Shown in pieces: positions 46,376 to 54,664 of a DNA stretch of 64,000 nt. The notes below the pieces were generated by a model. It ran no database searches. It saw nothing but the letters and a program-made list of their open reading frames with translations, and had not been told where the DNA came from. Each line of letters starts with the position of its first letter. The stretch's first letter is position 1. The position numbers and the translations under genes are program-made. The DNA comes from Sphingomonas rosea (GTDB lineage: Bacteria > Pseudomonadota > Alphaproteobacteria > Sphingomonadales > Sphingomonadaceae). The DNA is taken from the NCBI RefSeq assembly GCF_039538065.1, contig NZ_BAABBR010000001.1:1960501-2024500 (forward strand). Reading direction: 5' to 3'.

Positions 46376-47578
46376 ATGACGACCCTTTTCGGCATCGACC
46401 GCCTGCTCGCCGACCCCGCGCTTCGCAAACCGCTCGAGGGCAAGCGCATCTGCCTCGTCGCGCACCCGGCCTCGGTGACGCAGGACCTCACCCACAGCAT
46501 CGACGCGCTCGTCGCCGCCGGCCTCAACGTCACCGCCGCCATGGGCCCGCAGCACGGGCTCAAGGGCGACAAGCAGGACAATATGGTCGAGACCGCCGAC
46601 GAGCTCGACCCCCGCCTCGGAATTCCCGTCTTCAGCCTCTACGGCGAGGTCCGCCGCCCGACGGGCCAGATGATGAGCAGCGCCGACGTCTTCCTGTTCG
46701 ACCTCCAGGACCTCGGCTGCCGCATCTACACCTTCGTCACGACCCTCCTCTACCTGCTCGAGGCCGCCGCCGCCGCGGGCAAGGAAGTGTGGGTGCTCGA
46801 TCGCCCCAATCCCGCCGGCCGACCGGTCGAGGGGACGCTCCTCGAGCCCGGCTGGGAGAGCTTTGTGGGCGCGGGCCCCATGCCGATGCGCCACGGCCTG
46901 ACCATGGGCGAGATGGGCCACTGGTTCGTCCGCCACTTCAAGCTCGACGTCGCTTACCACGTCATCGCGATGGAGGGCTGGCAGCCCGACGCCGCACCCG
47001 GCTTCGGCTGGCCCGCGGACCGCATCTGGATCAACCCGTCGCCCAATGCCGCGACCCTCAACATGGCCCGCGCTTATGCCGGCACCGTGATGCTCGAGGG
47101 CACGACGCTGAGCGAGGGCAGGGGGACGACGCGGGCATTGGAGCTGTTCGCCGCCCCCGGCCTCGACGCCCGTGCGATCCACGCCGAGATGGAGCGCGTC
47201 GCCCCGCACTGGCTTCATGGCTGCGGCTTGCGCGAGATCTTCATCGAGCCGACCTTCCACAAGCATGCGCACACGCTCTGCTCGGGCCTCTTCATCCATG
47301 CGGAAGGGCCGGCCTACGATCACCACGCCTTCCGTCCGTGGCGGGTCCAGGCGCTCGGCTTCAAGGCGATCCGCAACCTCCTGCCCGACTACGAGCTGTG
47401 GCGCGATTTTCCTTACGAATATGAGTTCGACAAGCTCGCGATCGACGTCATCAACGGCGGGCCCGCGCTGCGCGCCTGGGTCGATGACCGGGCCGCGCAA
47501 GCCGACGACCTCGACGTCCGCACCCGCCCCGACGAACAGGCGTGGGAAGCCGACACCGCCGATTGCCGCCTCTACTGA
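46376..47578 (+). CDS. namZ: DUF1343 / NamZ-type exo-beta-N-acetylmuramidase (400 aa)
   Basis: The family founder removes MurNAc from the non-reducing end of peptidoglycan fragments. Recognised by GIDRLLADP, GPQHGLKGDKQDNMVE, FSLYGEVRRPT, FDLQDLGCRIYTF, VLDRPNPAGR and the late YEFDKLAIDVINGG. Length fits the single-domain family. No signal peptide or lipobox is present at MTTLFGIDRLLADPALRKPL, so this copy appears cytoplasmic, unlike exported relatives. AAGG lies 8 bases before the ATG. It could supply MurNAc to AmgK and MurU encoded 25 kb away; that link is inferred. Confidence 0.85.
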   Translation: MTTLFGIDRLLADPALRKPLEGKRICLVAHPASVTQDLTHSIDALVAAGLNVTAAMGPQHGLKGDKQDNMVETADELDPRLGIPVFSLYGEVRRPTGQMMSSADVFLFDLQDLGCRIYTFVTTLLYLLEAAAAAGKEVWVLDRPNPAGRPVEGTLLEPGWESFVGAGPMPMRHGLTMGEMGHWFVRHFKLDVAYHVIAMEGWQPDAAPGFGWPADRIWINPSPNAATLNMARAYAGTVMLEGTTLSEGRGTTRALELFAAPGLDARAIHAEMERVAPHWLHGCGLREIFIEPTFHKHAHTLCSGLFIHAEGPAYDHHAFRPWRVQALGFKAIRNLLPDYELWRDFPYEYEFDKLAIDVINGGPALRAWVDDRAAQADDLDVRTRPDEQAWEADTADCRLY

Positions 47579-47598
47579 AGCACAGGCCTCTGCGCAGG

Positions 47599-47621
47599 CG
47601 TCACCCCGGACCTGATCCGGG
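47599..47621. repeat. Intergenic palindrome, copy B
   Basis: CCCGGA, loop CCTGA, TCCGGG. The 22 bases from 47599 differ by one base from those at 44461. Like copy A it lies just after a plus-strand gene facing a minus-strand one. Confidence 0.7.
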
Positions 47622-47639
47622 CTCCCGCTCCTTCCTTGC

Positions 47640-47765
47640 CAAGTAGGATTTCGCCTGATTAACTAACCTTATCGGCTCTTTCTCAGTTCTGGCAACGGCG
47701 GCACGAGGTCACAGTATGGGACCTTCGCATTTTTCCATATTTGGCTATTTTCTGACATTCGAAGC
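47640..47765. other. AT-rich non-coding segment in a convergent gap
   Basis: Clearly more AT-rich than the flanks (for example CATTTTTCCATATTTGGC), between the namZ stop and the VWA gene stop. The decamer GGGACCTTCG occurs at 47718 and again at 47799. The only plus-strand ORF has 31 codons (from 47715) with no recognisable product. It could hold a small RNA or be a remnant of lost DNA. Confidence 0.4.
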
Positions 47766-47824
47766 GCTGATGCGCGCGAAAAGCGACTCGCGGACCCCGG
47801 GACCTTCGTGACCCTGGCCGGCGC

Positions 47825-49000
47825 TCACTTCTTCCGGCTGAGCGCCCGCGTCGCCTGCTCGAGCCCTTCGAGCGTCAGCCCGTACATCCGCTCGTCCATC
47901 AGCTGCCGGATCAGCGCGGTCGAGGCCGAGTGGCCCCAATAGGCCTCGGGCGTCGGGTTGATCCACGCCGCGCTGGCATAGGTGCCGGTCAGCCGCCTGA
48001 GCCAGGTCGCGCCGCTCTCCTCGTTCATATGCTCGATCGACCCGCCCGGCTGGGTCACCTCATAGGGGCTCATCGAGGCATCGCCGACGATCACGAGCTT
48101 ATGGTCGGCGCCATATTTGTGGAGGATGTCCCAGGTGTTCGTCCGCTCGGTCCAGCGCCGGCGGTTCTCCTTCCACACGCCCTCGTAGATGCAGTTGTGG
48201 AAGTAATAATGCTCGAGGTGTTTGAACTCGGTCCGGCAGGCGCTGAACAGCTCCTCGACCAGCTTGACGTGCCCGTCCATCGACCCGCCGATGTCGAGGA
48301 AGAGGAGCAGCTTCACCGCATTGTGCCGCTCGGGCCGCATCCGGACGTCGAGCCAGCCGCGCCGCGCGGTGCCGTCGATCGTCCCCTCGATGTCGAGCTC
48401 GTCAGCCGCGCCCTCGCGGGCGAAGCGGCGGAGCCGGCGCAGCGCGACCTTGATCGCCCGCGTCCCGATCTCGCGGCGGTCGTCGAGGTCTTGGAATTCG
48501 CGCTTTTCCCACACCTTGATCGCGCGGCCATGCTTGCCCGGCCCGCCGATCCGGACGCCCTCGGGATTATAGCCACCATGGCCGAAGGGGGAGGTGCCGC
48601 CGGTGCCGATCCACTTCGACCCGCCCTGGTGCCGTCCTTCCTGCTCCTCGAGCCGCTTCTTCAGCGTTTCCATGATCTCGTCCCACGAGCCCAAGGACTT
48701 GATCTGCGCCATTTCCTCGGGCGTCAGATACTTCTCCGCGACCAGCCGCAGCCACTCTTCAGGCAGCGCCGGATTCTCGTCTTCAGGCGCGATCAGTCCC
48801 TTGAAGACCTCACCGAACACCCGGTCGAAGCGGTCGAGCTTGGTCTCGTCATGGACGAACACCGAGCGGGCGAGATAGTAGAATTGCTCCGGCGTGCGCT
48901 CGATTACCTCGGCGTCGAGCGCCTCGAGCAGCAGGAGATGTTCCTTGAGGCTGGCGGGGATGCCGCCCTTGCGCAGCGCCTCGACGAAGGAAATGAACAT
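47825..49000 (-). CDS. CoxE-like VWA-domain protein (391 aa)
   Basis: Cytoplasmic protein with a von Willebrand A-like domain at about 228-391. Its metal-site motif is Asp236-Ile-Gly-Gly-Ser240 (FLDIGGSMDGH), the variant seen in the CoxE/YehP group, and a later VIVGDASMSPYE. The N-terminal half is helical and charged with a Gly-rich linker at 125-158. Such proteins normally work with a MoxR-type AAA ATPase to remodel or metallate a target; no such ATPase is in this window. It is divergent from the histidine kinase, 222 bases between. Confidence 0.9.
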   Translation of the reverse strand: MFISFVEALRKGGIPASLKEHLLLLEALDAEVIERTPEQFYYLARSVFVHDETKLDRFDRVFGEVFKGLIAPEDENPALPEEWLRLVAEKYLTPEEMAQIKSLGSWDEIMETLKKRLEEQEGRHQGGSKWIGTGGTSPFGHGGYNPEGVRIGGPGKHGRAIKVWEKREFQDLDDRREIGTRAIKVALRRLRRFAREGAADELDIEGTIDGTARRGWLDVRMRPERHNAVKLLLFLDIGGSMDGHVKLVEELFSACRTEFKHLEHYYFHNCIYEGVWKENRRRWTERTNTWDILHKYGADHKLVIVGDASMSPYEVTQPGGSIEHMNEESGATWLRRLTGTYASAAWINPTPEAYWGHSASTALIRQLMDERMYGLTLEGLEQATRALSRKK

Positions 49001-49222
49001 CGCTGCGGACTAGCCCAACCGCCGGCCGGGCGAAAGCAGCCTCAAAGTGTCGCAGAAAGGCACAGTGGGGACACGAGGGCGGAGCGCATTTCGCGATGTG
49101 CCGTTATGGGATGCTTAATCAAGCCGCTCTTCCCTTGCGGTTAACCGCTCCTCATTGAATTCCCCATGTCCCTCCGCGCGCGAAAGAACTGAGCCATCCG
49201 TTTCGACGATCGCCTTGCGACC

Positions 49223-50608
49223 GTGCTTGACCAGCCTGCCGCCGACCCGCGCGGCCGGGCGGTGCAGTGGCGCCAGCTGGTCGAGCTGGTCGCCCGCGCC
49301 GGCGAGGGGGCGAGCCGCATGCGCGACCTGGCGCTCGAGCGGATCGCGGCGCTGATGGAGGACATTCCCGCCGACACGCTCGCCGCCACCGCACGCGCGA
49401 TCGCCGGGCCCGCCGTTCCGACCGAGCTCGTCGCGCTGTTCGCGGCGCGCGGCGCCACCGCTTCGGCCGCGCTGGTCATGGCCGCCGAGCTCGACGCCGC
49501 GGGCTGGAGCGCGGTCCGTGCCGTCGCTGCGCCTGACGTCCTGCCACTCCTCGCCTCGCGCCAGCCGATGGAAGCCGTGGCCCCCGATGCTGCCGAGCTG
49601 CAGCCCGAACCTGCCAATGCCATCGCTCCCGCTCTCGCTGCGGCTCCCGCTCCCGTCGCTACGCCCCCCGCGCCGCCGCCCGCCGGCCTGTTCCGCTGGG
49701 AATGCGGCCCGACCGGAGAGATCGACTGGGTCGAGGGCGCCCCGCGCGCCGCGCTCATCGGCCGCAGCCTGACCGAGCCGTTCGCCGACCGCTTCGCCGC
49801 GCGCCTGCCGTTCGCCGACGAGCCCTTGGTCCTCGCCGACGACGGCGCGCTGATGGGCGAATGGCGCTGGACCGGAACCCCCGCCTTCTTCGCCGACACC
49901 GGTCGCTTCGCGGGCTATCGCGGGATCGCCCGCCGCGAGGGCGCCGAGCCCGCTGCGCTGCCGGCATCGCCGCTGCCCGAGGACGACGACCTGCGCGAGC
50001 TGATGCACGAGCTGCGCACGCCATTGAACGCCATCATCGGCTTCGGCGAGATCATCGAGGGCCAATATCTCGGCCCTGCGCACCGCGCCTATCGCGAGCG
50101 CGCGACCGAGATCGTCCGCCAGGCCCGCCGCCTCGCCGATGCGGTCGACAATCTCGACCTTGCCGCCCGGCTTCGTTCGGGGCGCGTTTCGGGCGAAGCG
50201 CGAACCGGGATCGACCAGCTCCGCGCGGTCGTCGCCACCCTCCGCGAGGAAGCCGCCGACCGCAATATCCAGCTTCTGGTCCAGGACCGCTCGGGGGTCG
50301 GCCAGCTCGCGCTGCAGCCTTTGCTCGCCGAGCGCCTGCTCCGCCAGTTCGCCGGCGCGCTTCTCGATTCGACCCTGTCGAGCGAGCGCCTCGGCCTCGT
50401 CATCGATCGCCTCGGGGGCCAGATCGCGATCGCCATCGACCGGCCGCGCGCGCTGGCGGGTCTGAGCGAGCGCCGGCTCCTCGACGACCGCGGGCAGACC
50501 GGCATGCGCTTCGCGCTCCGGCTGGTGCAGGGACTGGCGGGAATGATCGGGGGCCGGCTCGATATCGGGCCCGAGCGACTGGTGCTGCTGCTGCCGCTCG
50601 CGGGCTAG
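49223..50608 (+). CDS. Histidine-kinase-like protein with intact DHp site and degenerate ATPase domain (461 aa)
   Basis: The N-terminal roughly 120 residues are helical and Ala-rich, followed by a Pro/Ala linker, a divergent PAS-like segment (150-240) and a HisKA dimerisation domain with [16 protein letters not shown]; His262 is the phospho-acceptor. In the following region the N-box Asn and the DxGxG box are missing; only [20 protein letters not shown] faintly recalls the last helix. It may therefore be unable to autophosphorylate. No transmembrane helix. The start is GTG 49223, but the frame continues upstream as IRFDDRLAT after a stop at 49190, so the true N-terminus may begin at the non-standard ATC 49196. 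Response-regulator partner unknown. Confidence 0.85.
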   Translation: MLDQPAADPRGRAVQWRQLVELVARAGEGASRMRDLALERIAALMEDIPADTLAATARAIAGPAVPTELVALFAARGATASAALVMAAELDAAGWSAVRAVAAPDVLPLLASRQPMEAVAPDAAELQPEPANAIAPALAAAPAPVATPPAPPPAGLFRWECGPTGEIDWVEGAPRAALIGRSLTEPFADRFAARLPFADEPLVLADDGALMGEWRWTGTPAFFADTGRFAGYRGIARREGAEPAALPASPLPEDDDLRELMHELRTPLNAIIGFGEIIEGQYLGPAHRAYRERATEIVRQARRLADAVDNLDLAARLRSGRVSGEARTGIDQLRAVVATLREEAADRNIQLLVQDRSGVGQLALQPLLAERLLRQFAGALLDSTLSSERLGLVIDRLGGQIAIAIDRPRALAGLSERRLLDDRGQTGMRFALRLVQGLAGMIGGRLDIGPERLVLLLPLAG

Positions 50609-50612
50609 CCGC

Positions 50613-50689
<77 letters not shown>

Positions 50690-50730
50690 ACGGACCCGCC
50701 CCTAGGTCAGGCGGGCCGGAGGGGCAAGCA

Positions 50731-51285
50731 TTAGCGCCAGCGCATCGCCTCGGCGCTCGCCGCGCGCAGGGTCTCGAGCTGGCCAAGCCGCCCCTCGGTG
50801 CCCTCCTGCAGCTGGAGCGCGCGCAGCAGCTGAACCGCGATGTCGAGCTTCTGGAGGGCGACCGGATGCTCGGCCACGGTCGCCGGCGAGGCAGTGAGTT
50901 CGTCGCCGAGCGTTTCGAGGAGGGCGATGGTCATGCTGAGGTCGTTGCCAAGCGGCCGGGGCGCGAGCGCGGCCTGTTCCTGCAAGCGGCCCATCCACAG
51001 CGGGACGGTGACCGGCGAGGAGAAGCGCAGCCCGACATGCCGCTCGGTCGCCCAGGCGACCTTGCCCTCGACGACGAGCGTTCCGCGGACCAGCCGGACG
51101 AGGCTTCCCGCCGGCGGGGCGAGGGGCGTTTCGACCAGCGCGCCGTCGGGCGACATGTTGCGGACCCGCACCTGCGCCTGCTCGCCCTTCAGAGTGAGGG
51201 TGCAGGTGATGAACATGCTGGACCGCGCCGCGCGGCGCTGCTCCGCGGTCGGCCGATCGTCGGTGGCGGGGACGGAAGGGGACAT
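50731..51285 (-). CDS. PilZ-domain protein (184 aa)
   Basis: Predicted c-di-GMP-binding protein. The PilZ signature is present as Arg17-Arg18-xx-Arg21 (EQRRAARSS) and Asn43-Met-Ser-Pro-Asp-Gly48 (NMSPDGALVE), matching RxxxR and (D/N)xSxxG. The beta-barrel part ends near residue 95 (GKVAWATERHVGLRFSSP). The C-terminal half is a separate helical region of unknown role. It sits between tRNA-Pro and tRNA-Met. The EAL phosphodiesterase at 35.7 kb could modulate its ligand. Confidence 0.9.
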   Translation of the reverse strand: MSPSVPATDDRPTAEQRRAARSSMFITCTLTLKGEQAQVRVRNMSPDGALVETPLAPPAGSLVRLVRGTLVVEGKVAWATERHVGLRFSSPVTVPLWMGRLQEQAALAPRPLGNDLSMTIALLETLGDELTASPATVAEHPVALQKLDIAVQLLRALQLQEGTEGRLGQLETLRAASAEAMRWR

Positions 51286-51408
51286 CGCTCCCCCATGCTA
51301 GGCTTTGTCTATCGCCGCGCTAAGCGATCGCACCATATCGGAGCAAATACACTGGCGCGTGCCAGCGATGCTTGGCCAGCGGCCCCGCACTCACTAGGAG
51401 GCGGGGCG

Positions 51409-51483
51409 GGGCCTGTAGCTCAATGGTAGAGCCAGCCGCTCATAACGGCCAGGTTGGGGGTTCGAATCCCTCCGGGCCCACCA
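51409..51483 (+). tRNA. tRNA-Met (CAT)
   Basis: Cloverleaf with acceptor GGGCCTG/CGGGCCC, anticodon loop CTCATAA (anticodon CAT), T-loop TTCGAAT and an encoded CCA. It lacks the initiator features (C1 mismatch and three G-C pairs in the anticodon stem), so it is an elongator. A tRNA-Ile2 with lysidine-modified CAT cannot be fully excluded by eye. Confidence 0.9.
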
Positions 51484-51499
51484 ACCCCGCCGTCACGAC

Positions 51500-51823
51500 C
51501 TACTGGCGATTGGCGGTCGCTTCGTTGGTTTCGCGGCGCACGTCGGTGGCCGCGCGATCGGCGCCATTCTCGATCTTGTCGCCGGCCTGCTTGAGCGTGT
51601 CGCCCGCGTCGTTGGCGGCCTTTTCGAGACCCGGCTTGGCGTCGCGCGCAGCGTCCTTGACGTCGTTGGCGACGCCCTTGATCGCATCGCCGGCCTTGTC
51701 GAGCGTGCGGTCGACCTTGGCTTCGTTGACGCTGACCGAGGTGGTGTCGTTGCCGGCGTCGCGCTCGACGTTGCAGGCGGCGAGACCGAGCGGGAGAACG
51801 GCAAGGAGAAGAGCGCGATTCAT
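51500..51823 (-). CDS. Small LEA-like amphipathic lipoprotein (107 aa)
   Basis: A lipoprotein signal with lipobox LAAC (Cys17) is followed by a short linker and about 70 residues of repeating Lys/Asp/Ala pattern (DKAGDAIKGVANDVKDAARD and similar), which predicts a long amphipathic helix like those of LEA or apolipoprotein-type proteins. The +2 residue is Asn, so outer-membrane localisation is likely. It is the last of three overlapping genes; its ATG overlaps the previous stop (ATGA). Function unknown; envelope stress protection is a guess. Confidence 0.8.
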   Translation of the reverse strand: MNRALLLAVLPLGLAACNVERDAGNDTTSVSVNEAKVDRTLDKAGDAIKGVANDVKDAARDAKPGLEKAANDAGDTLKQAGDKIENGADRAATDVRRETNEATANRQ

Positions 51824-52041
51824 GGGGTGACCTCGTTGTTGGTTTCGCCCGCCGAACGTGCGGACCCGCTGTTCGGCTCCGCACGCTTCGCCGCATTCGC
51901 CGCCGCGCGCTCGGCCTCGGCCATCAGGTTGTTGGCGCCAGCCGCGGTCGGCTCGGGCAAGGGCGCGACGTCATTGCCATTGTCCTGCGAGCAGGCGGCG
52001 AGCGCCAGCGCCAGGCCCAGCGGCACCAACGCCCGGCTCAC
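51820..52041 (-). CDS. Small lipoprotein (73 aa)
   Basis: A lipobox LAAC at residues 13-16 follows a short hydrophobic signal, then a low-complexity acidic/Ala-rich chain with a helical patch NNLMAEAERAAANAAKRAE. No family recognised. Its start overlaps the M28 peptidase stop and its stop overlaps the next lipoprotein's start, so all three genes are translationally coupled. Confidence 0.72.
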   Translation of the reverse strand: MSRALVPLGLALALAACSQDNGNDVAPLPEPTAAGANNLMAEAERAAANAAKRAEPNSGSARSAGETNNEVTP

Positions 52042-53441
52042 CGGCGCCGGCCGGCCTTGGGCGCGGGACGCGGGCTGATCGGACCGGCGAGCACGGCGAC
52101 CGTCGCGGTCCAGGCGGCGACGTTCTGGCGCAGCTGCTCCTTGTCGACCTTGTCGAGCGTGTCGTCGGGGGTGTGGTGGTAATCGAAGTAGCGGGTGCCG
52201 TCCTGGCTGAGGCCGACGCCCGGCTGCCCCGCGGCGAGCATCGGTCCGATGTCCGAGCCTTCGGCTTCCTCATAGGAGCCGGCGACGATCCCGAGCGGCG
52301 CGAGCGCAGCCGCGATGGTCCGCGCCTCGGTGCGGCGCTCGGTCCCGAGCTTGCTGGTCACGCGCCAGATGCGGTCGGCGCCGAAGTCGCTTTCGAGCAT
52401 CGCCCAGTGCGGCTGGGTGCCGAGCGATTTCTGGTAGGCGGCGCCGCCGAACAGGCCGGGCTCTTCGGCGCCGAACCAGACGATGCGGATGGTGCGCAGC
52501 GGCTGGCCGGCGTCCATGATTCGCTTGGCGGCGGCGGCGGCGATGGCGACCCCGCTCGCATCGTCGATCGCGCCGGTGGCGAGGTCCCAGCTGTCGAGAT
52601 GGCCGCCGACGAGGACCGGCGCGAGGCTCGGATCGCGGCCCGGCACCTCGGCGATGACGTTGCCCGACTGCTGGTCGGCGAGCGTCCGGCTGACGAGGGT
52701 CAGGTGCATCCGGATCGGCTGGCCGCGCTTGAGGATCCGGACCATCTGCTCGGCGTCGGGGACCGAAAGCGCACCGGCGGGGATCGGCGTCGCGCCATTG
52801 GCGAAACTCTGCGTGCCGGTGTGCGGATTGCGGTGGTGGTCGGTGCCGATCGAGCGGACCACGATCCCGACCGCGCCCTTCTGGCTGGCGATCGTCGGAC
52901 CCTGGCGGCGCGGGGCACCGAACTGGCCGTAGCCCGACCCGTCCTGGGTCGGCGCCATCTTGTGGTCGATGAAGACGATCTTGCCGCGCACGGCGCTGTC
53001 GGGGGCGGCGCGGAGCGCGTCGAGGCTGTCGAAGCCAACCACCTCACCGGTGATCCCCGCCGGGCCGGTCGAGGCGCTGTTGCCGAGCGCGGCGACGACC
53101 ATCTTCTGCGGGAAGGGCGCAAGGATCTCGGCGCTTTCGGCGCCGCGGATCCAGACCGGCATGGTGAAGGGCTGGATGCGCACATTCGCGAAGCCCATGG
53201 CGGTAAGCCGCGCGACCGCCCAGGCGCGGGCACGGGCCTCGGCCTCGGTGCCCGCCTGGCGCTGCCCGACCTCGGTAGTCAGCCCTTCGGTGATGTCCCA
53301 GGCATAATCGTCCTGCAGCGCCGCGTCGCGCAGCTTCGCGACGTCGGCCGGGACGGTGACGGGCGGCGGCGGGGCGGGCGGGGTCTGGGCGATGGCGGGA
53401 AGGGCGGCGGCGGCGAGCAGGGCCGGGATCAGGATACGCAT
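52038..53441 (-). CDS. Secreted M28-family metallopeptidase (467 aa)
   Basis: Two-zinc aminopeptidase or carboxypeptidase-like exopeptidase exported by a signal peptide (1-18, ending PAIA). Metal-binding and catalytic residues are all visible: His281 and Asp283 (GGHLDSWDL), Asp293 (AIDDASG), Glu326-Glu327 (WFGAEEPG), Asp352 (ESDFGAD) and a late His in FDYHHTPDD. A PA-like insert lies between the N-terminus and the peptidase domain. Periplasmic peptide breakdown is expected. It heads a three-gene overlapping unit with two small lipoproteins. Confidence 0.93.
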   Translation of the reverse strand: MRILIPALLAAAALPAIAQTPPAPPPPVTVPADVAKLRDAALQDDYAWDITEGLTTEVGQRQAGTEAEARARAWAVARLTAMGFANVRIQPFTMPVWIRGAESAEILAPFPQKMVVAALGNSASTGPAGITGEVVGFDSLDALRAAPDSAVRGKIVFIDHKMAPTQDGSGYGQFGAPRRQGPTIASQKGAVGIVVRSIGTDHHRNPHTGTQSFANGATPIPAGALSVPDAEQMVRILKRGQPIRMHLTLVSRTLADQQSGNVIAEVPGRDPSLAPVLVGGHLDSWDLATGAIDDASGVAIAAAAAKRIMDAGQPLRTIRIVWFGAEEPGLFGGAAYQKSLGTQPHWAMLESDFGADRIWRVTSKLGTERRTEARTIAAALAPLGIVAGSYEEAEGSDIGPMLAAGQPGVGLSQDGTRYFDYHHTPDDTLDKVDKEQLRQNVAAWTATVAVLAGPISPRPAPKAGRRR

Positions 53442-53494
53442 GGGGGTGGTGTAGTCAGGCCGAGGAGGAGGGCCAAGCGCCGTTCATCGAAAAG

Positions 53495-54565
53495 CTACAG
53501 AAGACGCATCTGCCGACCCTCGGGCGGGCGGAAGAGGTCGCGGCGAAGCTTGAGCCGGCCGCTTCCGAGCCCCGACTTGCGGCACGCTTTCTCGAAGCGG
53601 GTTCGCAGGAGCTCGGCCCACGGCCCCTGGCCCTGCATCCGGGTGAAGAAATTGGGGTCGTTATCCTTGCCCCCGCGCAGGGACTGGATCGTCGCCATCA
53701 CCTTGGCCGCGCGGTCGGGATAATGGTCGTCGAGCCAGGCGCGGAACAGCGGCGCCACCTCGTGCGGCAGTCGGACCGGGAGGTAGAAGCCCGCCCGTGC
53801 TCCCGCGGCCGCTCCGGCGGCGACGATCCTTTCCATCTCGTGATCGGTGATCTGCGGCACGACGGGGGCGAGCGCCAGCAGGGTCGGGACGCCCGCCTCG
53901 TTCAGCCGTCGGATCGCCTCGATCCGCTTGGCACCGGCCGGGGCGCGGGGCTCGAGCGTGCCGCTGACCTTGGGGTCGAGCGAGGTGACCGACACGGCCA
54001 CCGCGGCAAGCCCCTTGTGCGCCGCCGGCGCGATGAGGTCGAGGTCGCGCAGCACGCGGTCGGACTTGGTGGTGATGGTGAAGGGGTGGTCGGTCTCGGT
54101 CAGCAGTTCGAGGATCGAGCGGGTCACCCGCCACTTGCCCTCGATCGGCTGATAGGGGTCGGTGTTGGTCCCGAGCGCGATCGGCGCGCAGTCGTAGCCG
54201 GGCCGCGACAAGGCCGCGTGCAGCAGCTTGGCGGCATCGGGCTTCACGAACAGCCGGCTCTCGAAATCCACGCCGGGGGACAGGTCGTGATAGGCGTGCG
54301 TGGGCCGCGCGAAGCAATAGATGCAGCCATGCTCGCACCCGCGATAGGGATTGACCGAGCGGTCGAAGCCGATGTCGGGCGAGGTGTTGCGGGTAAGGAT
54401 CGACTTGGGCCGTTCGACCGTCACCACCGTGCGCCGCCGCGGCACGCCGTCGAGCGCCTCGACCTCATCCAGCCAGTCGCCCTCGACCAGCCGCTCGGGC
54501 AGGCGAAAACGCGTGGGCGTGGCGTTGCGGGTGGCGCCGCGACCTTGGATCGACTCGACCGGCAT
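53495..54565 (-). CDS. PA0069-family radical SAM protein (356 aa)
   Basis: Radical S-adenosylmethionine protein of the PA0069/SplB-like group, whose reaction is uncharacterised. The cluster motif is Cys77-x3-Cys81-x2-Cys84 (GCEHGCIYCFARPTHAY). Further signatures are GTNTDPYQPIE, TITTKSDRVLRD and VTSLDPKVSGTLEPR. It is full length with no extra domain. It is divergent from a 49-residue ORF with about 100 bases between. Confidence 0.93.
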   Translation of the reverse strand: MPVESIQGRGATRNATPTRFRLPERLVEGDWLDEVEALDGVPRRRTVVTVERPKSILTRNTSPDIGFDRSVNPYRGCEHGCIYCFARPTHAYHDLSPGVDFESRLFVKPDAAKLLHAALSRPGYDCAPIALGTNTDPYQPIEGKWRVTRSILELLTETDHPFTITTKSDRVLRDLDLIAPAAHKGLAAVAVSVTSLDPKVSGTLEPRAPAGAKRIEAIRRLNEAGVPTLLALAPVVPQITDHEMERIVAAGAAAGARAGFYLPVRLPHEVAPLFRAWLDDHYPDRAAKVMATIQSLRGGKDNDPNFFTRMQGQGPWAELLRTRFEKACRKSGLGSGRLKLRRDLFRPPEGRQMRLL

Positions 54566-54625
54566 GACGCCATTCTACTCCGCATGCAGAACAGAACAAG
54601 AACGACTTTTGCCTGAAACATAAGT

Positions 54626-54657
54626 GAGGGCAGGGCGTCACGCGCGCCCTCTATAAT
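54626..54657 (+). promoter_or_regulatory. Hairpin and TATAAT box before the 49-residue gene
   Basis: GAGGGC (54626-54631) pairs with GCCCTC (54646-54651), followed at once by TATAAT (54652-54657), which ends 7 bases before the ATG at 54665. That spacing suits a leaderless transcript. I see no good -35 box. Confidence 0.35.
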
Positions 54658-54664
54658 TCAAGTC

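Noticed and set aside
47715..47810. 31-codon plus-strand ORF in the AT-rich gap
   Set aside because: Too short, no ribosome-binding site and no recognisable sequence; noted under the AT-rich island instead.
47745..47966. Short minus-strand ORF ahead of the VWA gene end
   Set aside because: It overlaps the VWA coding region in another frame and has shadow-type composition.
49112..49143. Two TTAA boxes upstream of the kinase-like gene as a CtrA site
   Set aside because: The CtrA consensus needs a 7-base spacer; here the boxes are more than 20 bases apart.
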